From Verrucomicrobiia bacterium (GTDB lineage: Bacteria > Verrucomicrobiota > Verrucomicrobiia > Verrucomicrobiales > DEV007): DNA of 64,000 bases. Location of the stretch: positions 50,210 through 114,209 of the forward strand of contig JAUIAH010000025.1 in NCBI GenBank assembly GCA_030425385.1, given 5' to 3'. This document shows positions 1 through 8,917 of this stretch, piece by piece (within the stretch, counting starts at the first letter, position 1; each line of letters begins with the position of its first letter). The translations under genes and the position numbers were made by a program. Under the pieces are notes generated by a model that was not told where the DNA came from, made no database searches, and saw only the letters and a list, made by a program, of their open reading frames with translations.

Positions 1-117
1 TCAGAGCCGCAGCAAGCTGACTTGCTGAATCTGGTCCATGTGCTGGCGATGCAGCGCTGCTCCGCACCAGTCAGGCAGCCAGACGCTGCCGTGAGGAGTG
101 GATTGAATGGAAACTGA
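1..117 (+). other. possible 3' end of a gene cut by the window edge
   Basis: Frame 1 is open from the first base to a TGA at 115-117, giving 38 codons with no upstream context. The translation (beginning SEPQQADLLNLV) matches no family I recognise and could be chance. The stretch between this stop and the beta-lactamase start at 161 shows no Shine-Dalgarno sequence and no clear promoter. Confidence 0.15.
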
Positions 118-160
118 GTCTGTTCGTAGAGTGTCTTGCTAGAAACATTTCAAAGAAATC

Positions 161-958
161 ATGAGAGTCTTATGGATCTTTATGCTTGTTTGGGTCTGGG
201 CTGTTTCCAGGCTGCTTGGAGGTGACCTTGATGCGTTGTTCGATGGCGATGATATCGCTGTTTATATCGTGAATGGAATGAGCGGGGAAGCATTCGCCTA
301 CAATCAGGAAAGGATCGATCGTCGGTTCACTGCTTGCTCGACATTCAAGATTCCGAATGCCCTCATCGCCTTGGACTCCGGCGTTGTCTCGAGCACGAAG
401 CAGGTGTTTCCGTACGACCCCAAGAGACACAAACACCCGCACCGACGAAGCGCCGAATACAATCGGGATCAAACCTTGGATACCGCCTTTCAGTTTTCCG
501 TTGTTTGGACCTTTCAAGAGATCGCGAATAGCGTTGGCATAGAGGGCTATGGGACCTATTTGGAGCGGTTTGATTACGGTAATAAAGATACCTCTGGAGG
601 GGTCGATGCCTTCTGGCTTGGCTCTCTCAAGATATCGGCTCGAGAGCAGGTGCGTTTCCTCAGAGGATTCTACCAGAACGCGTTCAATCTCAGGGAGAAC
701 GCCATCCAAACGGTCAAGGAAATCATGCTTCTCGAAGAGAATGAAGCCTACAGGCTATATGGCAAAACCGGCACGAAACTGCCTGAGGACGGACGCTGGC
801 TTGGTTGGATGGTTGGCTTTGTGGAGATGGAAGAGGATGTCTTTCACTTTGCCATCAATCTTGACAGTGAATCCTACGAAAAGCTTACCTCCGAAAGGAA
901 GGCGATTTTAAAACGTTGCCTTCAGTTTCTTGAAAAGTCCTCCTCTCCTTCGAGATAG
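161..958 (+). CDS. class D (OXA-type) beta-lactamase, exported
   Basis: A serine beta-lactamase or penicillin-binding hydrolase of class D that would act in the periplasm. All class D landmarks are visible with near-canonical spacing: STFK at residues 60-63 (nucleophile Ser60 and the Lys63 that is carbamylated in the family), SVV at 113-115, YGN at 139-141, a conserved FW at 151-152 and KTG at 202-204 followed by GWMVGF. The hydrophobic N-terminus (residues 1-20) is a likely signal peptide. Its length of 265 residues is normal for OXA enzymes. The gene stands alone, convergent with the next large gene, and has no integrase or insertion sequence beside it, so it looks like a resident chromosomal gene. 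I see no strong ribosome-binding site before the ATG. Activity on any given beta-lactam cannot be read from the sequence. BlaR-type sensor domains share this fold, but no extra domain is present. Confidence 0.88.
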   Translation: MRVLWIFMLVWVWAVSRLLGGDLDALFDGDDIAVYIVNGMSGEAFAYNQERIDRRFTACSTFKIPNALIALDSGVVSSTKQVFPYDPKRHKHPHRRSAEYNRDQTLDTAFQFSVVWTFQEIANSVGIEGYGTYLERFDYGNKDTSGGVDAFWLGSLKISAREQVRFLRGFYQNAFNLRENAIQTVKEIMLLEENEAYRLYGKTGTKLPEDGRWLGWMVGFVEMEEDVFHFAINLDSESYEKLTSERKAILKRCLQFLEKSSSPSR

Positions 959-963
959 GAAAG

Positions 964-1058
964 TGATATGATTATTTATTGATCATATCATTGCGAGTGA
1001 TTGAGGTTGATCTGCGGCTAGAATCCGCAGTTGCGTAGCGGCGGAATCCTGCCGCCGC
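964..1058. terminator. three consecutive hairpins between convergent genes
   Basis: Three perfect inverted repeats lie in tandem. TGATATGA (964-971) pairs with TCATATCA (983-990). CTGCGG (1012-1017) pairs with CCGCAG (1025-1030). GCGGCGG (1038-1044) pairs with CCGCCGC (1052-1058). They sit just after the beta-lactamase stop and just before the stop of the convergent CotH gene, as expected for a bidirectional termination region. None has a long T-tract, so termination is inferred. Confidence 0.45.
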
Positions 1059-1113
1059 CTGCCATTTGGGGGATATCTTCCTCAACACCAATGGCGCTGG
1101 CGGTTGGGTCACA

Positions 1114-4100
1114 CTAACGCTGGGTGGCGCGGATGCGGTAGAATGCTCGGATGTCCGTGTTGAGATGTGGGGTGCTGCTGCGGAAGAGGAGAGTCGAGGT
1201 GCCGTCGCCATTGTGGGTTTCCTCGTGTAGGCGCATGGTTAGGGCGTCCCACGGTCCAAGGAGGTTTGGCGTGGTTTCGACAGCAAGGATGGCGTCATCG
1301 GCTGCCAGGTTTCGGCGAACGGAAACGGTGAGGTAGCGATTGGGAACGTCTTCGATGGTGATGTCCGCGAAGGCGAGATCGAAGGCGTCGTTCCCGTCTG
1401 CGCCCATGAGGTCGCTGGTGCCCAGGGCGTATTCGAGGAAGGCGTTGAGATGGTCGGCATCGGCATCAGCGGTGGCATTGCCGGTGAAGGTGCTTCCGTC
1501 GTGGGTGCTTGGATTGCCGCCCAACGCCGTGCTGCTACGCCAGCTTTGGGCGTCGGCGTAGTCTGGAGCATTTAAGGCTGCCAGGACGAGGCTGTAGCCG
1601 GTGAAACCCGCGTCGACGGGCCACGGGTGTTGGTCATTGTAAGTGAAGTGGGCGATGTCGGTTCCTTGGCCATCGATGACTTGAATCGTTTCGCCGTCGT
1701 TGTCTAACCGCGTGCCATTGGCGAATTCGCCAGCGATGGAATGGGTGGTGCCGTAGCGCGCTTCGAACGCGGTGCGCTGGGCAACCACGAGCACGCGTTC
1801 ACCCGGCGCTAGATGGAGGACATCGCTTCCGGTGAAGTCGAAGGCGATACCGGAAACGAATCGGACGTCGTGAAGCGAGATCGTGTCGGTGAGACTGACA
1901 TTGCGCAACTCGATGAATTCGAAAGCCGCTGGATCTGCCGACGCGCTGAGCTCAGAAGGGGCGGTTGGCGCGGCCGGCGCGTAGTGCACCTCCGTGACTA
2001 GGAGGTTGGAGGCATTGGCCAGTGGTCCAACCAAGTAGCTGCCCTGGATGGGGGCGCTCCACTCGGATCCGATCCGTGCGCGAGCGGTGACCGTAACGGA
2101 TGCGGTGACATTAATCGCAGTGGTAGAAGAGGCGCTGGTTGAGACCGCACCACCAGAAGCACGTGGATCGGTGCCGTCTGTGGTGTGATAGACGGTGCTT
2201 CCTGCAAGCTTGGTGAACCTGATAGACGTGCCAGAGGAGACGAGGCCGGGCGTCTGAACAAACTCGGGCATGCTGGTGTAATGGGTATCAATCCAATCGA
2301 GGCGCGTGTGGAGCCAATCCTTCAGGATGGAGACTTCGTTGGCATGGCTGCCCCCTCGTGGGGGTACGGAGGTCCAGCGTGCGAAGTTGCGAGCTTGTGC
2401 GGTGGCGGCGATCCCGTTGCTGTTGTTAGCCGAAGTGTTGAGAAGGCTATCGAAACGGTCAATGATCTGCTCCACATGCGCCCAGGCAAAGGCTCCCTCG
2501 CGGCGCTGTGTTTGCCAGAGATCGGTATGCGCCTGTCGGAAATCGACTTTCTCAAGAGCCTCTCCCCACCAGACGTAGCGATTGTCATACCATGTCCGGC
2601 TGGAATCCCCGGTGCCGTCCCACGATTCAGGGTTGTCGTCGCGCCCATCGGTCGATTGCATGGTTCTATCAAAGTCCCAAACGGGGCCTGCGCCGACCCG
2701 ACCCAAGCGATCTTTGTAATAGTAGCCGCTGAGTCGGAAGCCATCGACGTTCTTGGTGAGGGTATTGATCCAATGGTGTTTTAGCCAGGATTCGGGGATG
2801 ATGTAGTCAGTGAATGGGGTTCCGTTAGTAGGGTGCAATCCGTCATTGGATTGCACGGCGGTATTGAACTCGTTGAGATAGTTGATCAGCCAATCCTTCT
2901 GCGCCGTGGTGATGTCACTTTCTTTGGGATACACGTGGGCGAGCAGTCCCTGCCCTTGCACGGTGAACCCGCTATCGCCGCCATCGAGACGGTCTTTCTT
3001 GAATAGGTAACCTCCGGTGATCGCGGGCTCGGCGTCGTCCGTTGGGAGAAGGCGTTCCACATCCACGCGATCATCGTCCCGCTTGATCTTCTCCGTCCAG
3101 GAATAGACGCCAAAGTAGTCGCTGCTGTAGGAGAGATTGCCTCCTCCGGTGTTGTTGATGACTTCGACGTGCCGCGTTCTGGTGGCGTATTCCCCCAGGT
3201 CGTTGCTCAGTTGGTAGGCCAAGTCGTTGCGCATGAGCGCGCGGTCAAACTCGTATTTGGAACCTAACACCCAGTCAGATTCAGCAGGCATGTCCAGAGG
3301 CTTGATATTCTGATCCACATCGTTGTCGTCCCAGGTCTCGATGGCCATGGAGTATTTGGGCCAACCGGCGCTAGAAGAGCCGCGCACTTTCATGGTGCCG
3401 CGGGTGGCCACTTCGAAAGGGTCTGTCATGTCGGCAAATCCATCGCCAAGGTCATCAGGACGGATGATGGCCATGAACATCGTCGTGGTACTGTTAGGGC
3501 GGCCGCCGCCGAAGTTCTCCAAGATGACGATGGGCAGGTTGGACCTGAACTGGCGCAAGTCGGGATGGAGATAGAGATAGGTCTCTGTCGAGGTAGGCCC
3601 TGCGGTGCCATCCGGGGTGAAGACTCGTGCGCGTATCTGGGTGGTGCCGGTGACGGATAAGGGAGCGGAGTATGGGCTCGACGTGATTGTGGGAACGCTG
3701 CCATCTGTCGTGTAGCGGATGAGTTGGCCCTCATCGGCGCCGCTCAGGACGATGGCTAGCGTGGATGTGAAGGTGCGGCTGGCTTCTGAGAATGTGACTT
3801 CACTGTTAGGTAGGCCAAGTTCGGTCCCGTTGATGCCATTCGGCGTGCTGCGGAGGAGGTAACCTGCGTCTCCGAGCTGCGCTTCAGTCAAGCGCGTGGC
3901 GATGAGGGCGGCTCTGACTAACATGTCGGAACTATTGTTCTGACGGTTGAGGCCGTGAAAGGCGAGTATGTTCTGCCCTGCGACCACAGCAGCTTTCATC
4001 GCGGTGATGTCGTGATCAATGAAAGTGGTGGCGCTGGCGTCTGGATGATCGGCCGTGGCTGTGGCGTTCCAAGTGAGAGTCGCGGGAGCACGGTCCGAGG

Positions 4101-4878
4101 CGACCTGCGTGCCGTTGATGTAGGCGACGAACCCGTCATCGATCTTAGTGCGGAGAGTGAGCTGTGAGATTTCAGATAGATTGCTCGCCGTGAAAGGGAC
4201 GCGCACGTAGACCGTACTATTCTGATTGTACATGGCGTCTCCGACATCAAGTCCTAGCAGATTGCCGTAGTCGTAGCCGACGCCCATGGAGCCACTATCC
4301 CATGTGGTATCATTGTAAGAAAGAGTGGTCCAGGAACTGCCGATCGGCGCTGTGGGAACGCGTGCTCTGCAAGGGGCCGTCTCCATCACCCACGTTTCGT
4401 CAGTGACATTGCCCTGCTGTTGGAGACCGTAGGAGATGTCTCTGAACTGTTGAGGGAAATGGGGGCTGAAGTCGTCTATGACGGAGGTACCATCGGGAGC
4501 GATGAGACCGAGATACTCCCCATTGCTGGTGAGCTTGAAATTGGCGTGCAACTCCGAACCAGCGAGGCGGCGATCCTTGTCCGAAGCGAAGACGATGAGA
4601 AAGGCGCCTGGCTCCAAGATCGTGGGTGCGGGGAACGTCCATTTCTGGAGGAAGTTTGCGTCGTCGGTCAGATGATAGCCTCCGAGATCAAGCGCAGTAG
4701 TGTCAGGATTATGGATCTCGATCCAGTCAGTGGTGGTCCCATCCTCATCGAGGAGACCTGAAGTGTTCCAAGCCATGAACTCGGTGATACGAGGGGCGGC
4801 GGAGAGAGAGCACAACAGGACAACGGCATGAAAGCCAATCGTCGCGAGTACTCGGGGGAGAGGCGAGTAGGGCAACAT
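1114..4878 (-). CDS. secreted CotH-kinase-like / lamin-tail domain protein
   Basis: A 1,254-residue exported protein with a signal peptide (residues 1-28). Modules in order: lamin-tail domain (about 30-140, with TEFMAWN and DWIEIHNP motifs); a galactose-binding-like beta region (about 165-330); a chitobiase/Fn3-like module (about 370-438, YTTDGSVP); a CotH-like domain (about 490-850, with RGSSSAGWPKYS and the Asp motif WDFDRT at 734-739); a second chitobiase-like module (about 875-950, HTTDGTDP); a second lamin-tail domain (about 960-1110); and a C-terminal tail ending AFYRIRATQR. CotH proteins of spores are protein kinases, but in exported bacterial relatives the role is unproven. The same architecture recurs at 59,091-62,255. 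It is likely a surface or extracellular matrix protein. ATG 4878 gives the signal peptide directly. Confidence 0.85.
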   Translation of the reverse strand: MLPYSPLPRVLATIGFHAVVLLCSLSAAPRITEFMAWNTSGLLDEDGTTTDWIEIHNPDTTALDLGGYHLTDDANFLQKWTFPAPTILEPGAFLIVFASDKDRRLAGSELHANFKLTSNGEYLGLIAPDGTSVIDDFSPHFPQQFRDISYGLQQQGNVTDETWVMETAPCRARVPTAPIGSSWTTLSYNDTTWDSGSMGVGYDYGNLLGLDVGDAMYNQNSTVYVRVPFTASNLSEISQLTLRTKIDDGFVAYINGTQVASDRAPATLTWNATATADHPDASATTFIDHDITAMKAAVVAGQNILAFHGLNRQNNSSDMLVRAALIATRLTEAQLGDAGYLLRSTPNGINGTELGLPNSEVTFSEASRTFTSTLAIVLSGADEGQLIRYTTDGSVPTITSSPYSAPLSVTGTTQIRARVFTPDGTAGPTSTETYLYLHPDLRQFRSNLPIVILENFGGGRPNSTTTMFMAIIRPDDLGDGFADMTDPFEVATRGTMKVRGSSSAGWPKYSMAIETWDDNDVDQNIKPLDMPAESDWVLGSKYEFDRALMRNDLAYQLSNDLGEYATRTRHVEVINNTGGGNLSYSSDYFGVYSWTEKIKRDDDRVDVERLLPTDDAEPAITGGYLFKKDRLDGGDSGFTVQGQGLLAHVYPKESDITTAQKDWLINYLNEFNTAVQSNDGLHPTNGTPFTDYIIPESWLKHHWINTLTKNVDGFRLSGYYYKDRLGRVGAGPVWDFDRTMQSTDGRDDNPESWDGTGDSSRTWYDNRYVWWGEALEKVDFRQAHTDLWQTQRREGAFAWAHVEQIIDRFDSLLNTSANNSNGIAATAQARNFARWTSVPPRGGSHANEVSILKDWLHTRLDWIDTHYTSMPEFVQTPGLVSSGTSIRFTKLAGSTVYHTTDGTDPRASGGAVSTSASSTTAINVTASVTVTARARIGSEWSAPIQGSYLVGPLANASNLLVTEVHYAPAAPTAPSELSASADPAAFEFIELRNVSLTDTISLHDVRFVSGIAFDFTGSDVLHLAPGERVLVVAQRTAFEARYGTTHSIAGEFANGTRLDNDGETIQVIDGQGTDIAHFTYNDQHPWPVDAGFTGYSLVLAALNAPDYADAQSWRSSTALGGNPSTHDGSTFTGNATADADADHLNAFLEYALGTSDLMGADGNDAFDLAFADITIEDVPNRYLTVSVRRNLAADDAILAVETTPNLLGPWDALTMRLHEETHNGDGTSTLLFRSSTPHLNTDIRAFYRIRATQR

Positions 4879-5014
4879 AGGGCAATGGGGGAGGGTTGAG
4901 GGGAGGATACCCTAGCACAGCATCCCAAGCACTCAAAGGCGTGCGAAGTCCCCTGCGATCTCTATGCGGCAAGGCCTCGAGAGCTTTCCCAGCCAATCCA
5001 TCAAGGGCGGCGGC

Positions 5015-7486
5015 TCACGGCGTGGGATCGGGATGGGCGGTGATGGCCCGCGCGTTCTGGCGATCGACCACCAATCGGAGACCCCGTTTCTCCGGCTCGA
5101 CTGCGTTCCGTTTGGATTGGATGGCGAGGCGCTGCAACTCGCTGAATTCGACCGTCCATTCCTTGGCATTTGATTCCACATCGAAGAAGCCGCGGTGACA
5201 GGGGCCCTGAGCCACTTCCCGAATGGAGCCTTCAGTGGCAACTTCCGATGGGGCATCTTCTGGAGGCTCTTCGGCATCTTTGTCAGTCGGAGGCTTCACG
5301 TAGGAAAGCAGTTGTTTGCGTTCGCTAGCATCGGGCAGGCGATAGACCATTCCAGGCAAGAGATGCCCCGCTTGCACGCCTTGCTGGGTGAGCCACTCGG
5401 CGTAGTCAAGCGCTTCTAACAAAGTGACCTTGATGGGAAGTAAGCCAGCCTTAGCTCTGACTTCGTCTGCCTCGCTCTTGGTCATTCCTCCCTTGGAGGC
5501 GTGGATCAAGTAGTCCACGTAATCTTGCTGCGTCACTTCGCGACTGCCATAGAGCAGCCCGCCACTTGAGAGGGGGATGAAACGCATGCCGAGGGCATTC
5601 TCCCACAGCACATCGCGATCGGGGTAGGGAATCATGTTCGGTCGTCCCAGTTGGGCATCCGCCCGCAATTCTTTGAGGAATGGAAAGTGATCCAGATGCT
5701 CGGGACGATCGATGCGTGTGTGTGTGATCCCTAACATTTCGATGGGTTGAGCGCTGAGATCCGTCAAATGATGCACCTTCGTATGGTCGCAACGGAACGA
5801 GATGAGGCTGAGGGCGGATAGCTCACTGATGGATTCGACCGGCGTGTTGCGAATGTCCAAATGATCGATGGGGAGTTCGCCGATCGCGTTGATGTGGCGG
5901 AGTTGATGATGCCCGCTGAGATCGAGTTCGAGGCCTCTTTCGTAACGGTGAATGGAAGCGTGCCACACCTCTTGCTGGGGATTCCAATGACGAAGTTTCT
6001 TCTCCACCTCTCGCCAGGAAGCGGCGAATTGCGATGGTGTTTGTGCTAGCCAACGCAAAGCCAGGGGATGCCCTGGATAGACGCGTAAGGCCTCCATCAA
6101 GGCTTCGGTCTCTTTCTCCTCGTCATCCAGGCGCCGGGCACGCCCTGCCGAAGACATGTGGCCTTCGTATTCGCGATGGCTTTCTTCCAAGTCCTCTAGT
6201 TGCGAGGACATCTGATCATACTCCGGACCCTCTTTTCCCAGATTGATTTCCCCCATCTTGCGAGCCAATTCTAACGCTTCCTCATGTTTGCCATTCCCTT
6301 TCAATGCCAGGATGTTCTTGTCTAACACTTGCCGTTGAATGGAAGGATCAGCCTCGGCGATCTGTTGCAGCAAGGCATTGATCTCCTCTTTCCCGGAGCC
6401 GTCTCCGAGCTGACTCACAATCATCCCCATCGTGAGAATGACCTCTTCGAGAGACATCTGCCCCTGTTCTTGTTTCTCATACATCTTGGCCCCAAACCAC
6501 AAGGCGGCGGTGACCACGAGCATGCCAAAGAAGAGGATCAACGTGACGTGCATGCGCATGGCGGAGGCCACGCCTGATTTCTCCTTGGCTTTCACCTCGG
6601 AGCGGGTGCCTTCGTCCACCGGTTTCACCTCTTTCTTGGGCATCTCCATGGTGCGCAAGGTTCGGGCACTCATCTCTTGCCGGAAGTCAGTGATGGAGGC
6701 GATGCGTTTGGCCGGGTTCGGATGGATGGCGCGGAGAATGACGTCGTCCAGCCACTTGCCAGCCCCGGTTGCTTGGGACGGCATCTTCATGAAATGGCCC
6801 GAGGGCGGTTCGCCCACGAGGATTTCATACGCCACGACACCAAGACTGTAGACATCGCCCGTCACGCTGGGCGCGCCACCATTCTGTGCTTCAGGGGCGA
6901 CATAGACCCGCTTTGGATCCAACGGATCCGGTTGGTAGCCGGTCACGAGGTCAAGGATTCCGTAACCCACCATCAGCGCTTCGTTCTTGGGAGTGACAAA
7001 GACCGAGTCAGACCGCAAACGGCCGTGAAGCCACCCAGCCTGATGCCGTCCTTGCAAGGCCACTGCCAATTGATCGATCATGGCGAGCGAGGTTTCGACC
7101 GGCAAGGGACCCTCCTTCAGTTTGGTCGGGAGCGGCACGCCATCGCGCCAAGGGCTCACCACTACGAGGCAATTGGCAACGCAGCCCGCTTGGAGAATGG
7201 GGACCCCGCCAGGGAGCTGGTTGAGGGCCGTGACGGCTTGCGCCTGCTCGTAGCCTGCCGTGAGCTGTGCGGTGGCTTCAGGACCGGTGGATGAAGCCGA
7301 AAGCAAGCGGATGCATAACGAGCCGGCGTCCGGCAGCGTCCCACGAATCATGACCTCGATCGGGTGCCGCGTGGGTAAGATGTCATCGACGATGAGTTGA
7401 GGCCAATGCGCCTGAAGTTGTTGCACCGCCCATTCCGGCGGCAACGCCTTGGGTGCTTGAGATGAGTTCGTTGGCAGGCCTCCCAT
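5015..7486 (-). CDS. membrane-anchored pseudokinase with FGE/SUMF-like C-terminal domain
   Basis: The N-terminal part (about residues 30-275) has the layout of a bacterial Ser/Thr kinase: LHGRLRSDSVFV in the catalytic-loop position, VAPEA at 196-200 and DVYSLGVVAYE at 211-221. The catalytic residues are degenerate, however. Arg60 replaces the ATP-binding lysine, HGR (154-156) replaces HRD, and GYG (174-176) replaces DFG. One transmembrane helix (about 312-334) is followed by a TPR/coiled-coil-like stretch, a leucine-rich-repeat-like segment (about 530-610) and a region resembling formylglycine-generating-enzyme/SUMF domains (GMRFIPL, EALDYAEWL, YRLPDASE, ending GLRLVVD). It is probably a signalling or scaffold receptor rather than an active kinase. 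It is transcribed divergently from the oxidoreductase at 7601. Confidence 0.75.
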   Translation of the reverse strand: MGGLPTNSSQAPKALPPEWAVQQLQAHWPQLIVDDILPTRHPIEVMIRGTLPDAGSLCIRLLSASSTGPEATAQLTAGYEQAQAVTALNQLPGGVPILQAGCVANCLVVVSPWRDGVPLPTKLKEGPLPVETSLAMIDQLAVALQGRHQAGWLHGRLRSDSVFVTPKNEALMVGYGILDLVTGYQPDPLDPKRVYVAPEAQNGGAPSVTGDVYSLGVVAYEILVGEPPSGHFMKMPSQATGAGKWLDDVILRAIHPNPAKRIASITDFRQEMSARTLRTMEMPKKEVKPVDEGTRSEVKAKEKSGVASAMRMHVTLILFFGMLVVTAALWFGAKMYEKQEQGQMSLEEVILTMGMIVSQLGDGSGKEEINALLQQIAEADPSIQRQVLDKNILALKGNGKHEEALELARKMGEINLGKEGPEYDQMSSQLEDLEESHREYEGHMSSAGRARRLDDEEKETEALMEALRVYPGHPLALRWLAQTPSQFAASWREVEKKLRHWNPQQEVWHASIHRYERGLELDLSGHHQLRHINAIGELPIDHLDIRNTPVESISELSALSLISFRCDHTKVHHLTDLSAQPIEMLGITHTRIDRPEHLDHFPFLKELRADAQLGRPNMIPYPDRDVLWENALGMRFIPLSSGGLLYGSREVTQQDYVDYLIHASKGGMTKSEADEVRAKAGLLPIKVTLLEALDYAEWLTQQGVQAGHLLPGMVYRLPDASERKQLLSYVKPPTDKDAEEPPEDAPSEVATEGSIREVAQGPCHRGFFDVESNAKEWTVEFSELQRLAIQSKRNAVEPEKRGLRLVVDRQNARAITAHPDPTP

Positions 7487-7600
7487 GAAAACGTGATGAT
7501 CTAAGGCATTCTTAAAATATCAATAAAACATGGCAATTATAAATGCTCCATATGTTACGAGGATCGAGGCGAGGAAAGAATCGCTGCTTGGGAGGACCTG
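7487..7600. promoter_or_regulatory. AT-rich divergent intergenic region, likely promoter zone
   Basis: This 114-base gap between divergent genes is clearly more AT-rich than its surroundings and contains a TATAAAT-like stretch near 7538-7544. No convincing -35 box is visible. GGGAGG lies 5-10 bases before the ATG at 7601 and fixes that start over the in-frame ATG at 7616, which has no Shine-Dalgarno sequence. Confidence 0.35.
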
Positions 7601-8917
7601 ATGCAGAGTTCGTCCATGAAACGGCGATCATTTCTGCGAAACACATCCGTGATGGGGTTTCCCATGGTCTTACCGAGTCACCTGATCCGCGGCGCGCAGA
7701 CGCCGAGTGGCACCCTTCATCTTGCGGGTGTGGGGGTGGGTGGCATGGGCGCCAATTACCTCCGCGAGCTGGCGAGTGAGAAGATCGTCGCGCTGGCCGA
7801 TGTCGATTCCAAGAAGGCCGCGGATACCTTCAAGACGTATCCGCAGGCGACGCGTTATGAGGACTTCCGGGACCTTCTGGAGAAGGAGAAACATCTCGAT
7901 GGCGTGGTCATTGGCACCCCAGACCACACCCACGCCGTCGTGGCCATGGCGGCCCTGGATCTGGGGAAACACGTCTACTGCGCCAAGCCACTCACGCGCA
8001 CCCTTGCCGAAGCGCGCGCCGTTACCCAACGGGCGGCCGAGGTCAACGTGGCCACTCAGATGTCGATTCAATGGAACGCGAAGGAATCGCACCGCCTTCT
8101 GGCGGAGTGGATCGCGGATGGAGCGATTGGCCAAGTGACAGAAGTCCACACCTGGTCGAACCGACCGATCTGGCCGCAGGGATTGGAACGTCCTCAGGAA
8201 ACACCGCCTGTGCCTGCCCATTTGAATTGGGATCTTTGGTTAGGGCCGGCGCCAGAGCGTCCCTATCACCCGCACTATCATCCTTTCAAATGGCGCGGCT
8301 GGTGGGACTTCGGCTGTGGGGCGCTGGGCGACATGGGATGCCATCACTTTGATCCCATCTATCGGAGTCTCCGACTCACCGCGCCTACCGCGGTGGAAGC
8401 GGCTGCAGATGTGAAAACCTTCGCAGAAACGGCACCGCCCGCGGCGACCATCACCTATCACTTTCCTGAAAGAGAAGGGTTGGCACCTGTGAAAGTGGTC
8501 TGGTATGACGGCGGACGCGAACCGGCGCGGCCACCCGAATTGGAGGCGGATCGCAAGATGAGCGATACCTTTGGAGGTACGCTCTACCTGGGTGATCGAG
8601 GCAAGATTCTCACGGGAGGACTTGCCGATGGCGTGCGTCTGATTCCTGAAACGAAGATGCGTGCCTATCAACGTCCCCAAGCTACCCTCAAGCGCTCTCC
8701 CGGACACTATCAAGAGTTCATCGGTGCCTGTAAAGGCGGTCCTCCCGCGGGCGCGAACTTTGCCTATGGTGGAGCACTGACAGAAGCGGTTCTGTTAGGG
8801 AATGTGGCGCTGCGCTTTCCTGGCCAACGCTTGGAATGGGATGCCCAACGCCTGCGCGTGACGAATGTGGACGCTGCCAATGCGTTCATTCAATCGGAGG
8901 ATCGGAAAGGCTGGTGA
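7601..8917 (+). CDS. Tat-exported Gfo/Idh/MocA family oxidoreductase
   Basis: A predicted NAD(P)-dependent sugar or polyol dehydrogenase. A twin-arginine signal (KRRSFLRN) opens the protein. It is followed by a Rossmann segment (GVGVGGMGANYL), the ALADVD turn, and the cofactor-binding region VVIGTPDHTHA and GKHVYCAKPL. In this family the last motif is usually EKP; here it reads AKP, a change seen often in exported members. The C-terminal half has the family dimer/substrate domain (WDFGCGALGDMGCHH). Length of 438 residues is typical. The next gene starts within its stop codon (TGATG), indicating translational coupling. The substrate cannot be predicted. Such Tat-exported paralogues are characteristic of Verrucomicrobiota and Planctomycetota. 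Confidence 0.88.
   Translation: MQSSSMKRRSFLRNTSVMGFPMVLPSHLIRGAQTPSGTLHLAGVGVGGMGANYLRELASEKIVALADVDSKKAADTFKTYPQATRYEDFRDLLEKEKHLDGVVIGTPDHTHAVVAMAALDLGKHVYCAKPLTRTLAEARAVTQRAAEVNVATQMSIQWNAKESHRLLAEWIADGAIGQVTEVHTWSNRPIWPQGLERPQETPPVPAHLNWDLWLGPAPERPYHPHYHPFKWRGWWDFGCGALGDMGCHHFDPIYRSLRLTAPTAVEAAADVKTFAETAPPAATITYHFPEREGLAPVKVVWYDGGREPARPPELEADRKMSDTFGGTLYLGDRGKILTGGLADGVRLIPETKMRAYQRPQATLKRSPGHYQEFIGACKGGPPAGANFAYGGALTEAVLLGNVALRFPGQRLEWDAQRLRVTNVDAANAFIQSEDRKGW

Noticed and set aside
161..958. Beta-lactamase as an integron cassette or transposon cargo
   Set aside because: No core sites, attC, inverted repeats or transposase flank it; the integrase in this window is over 60 kb away.
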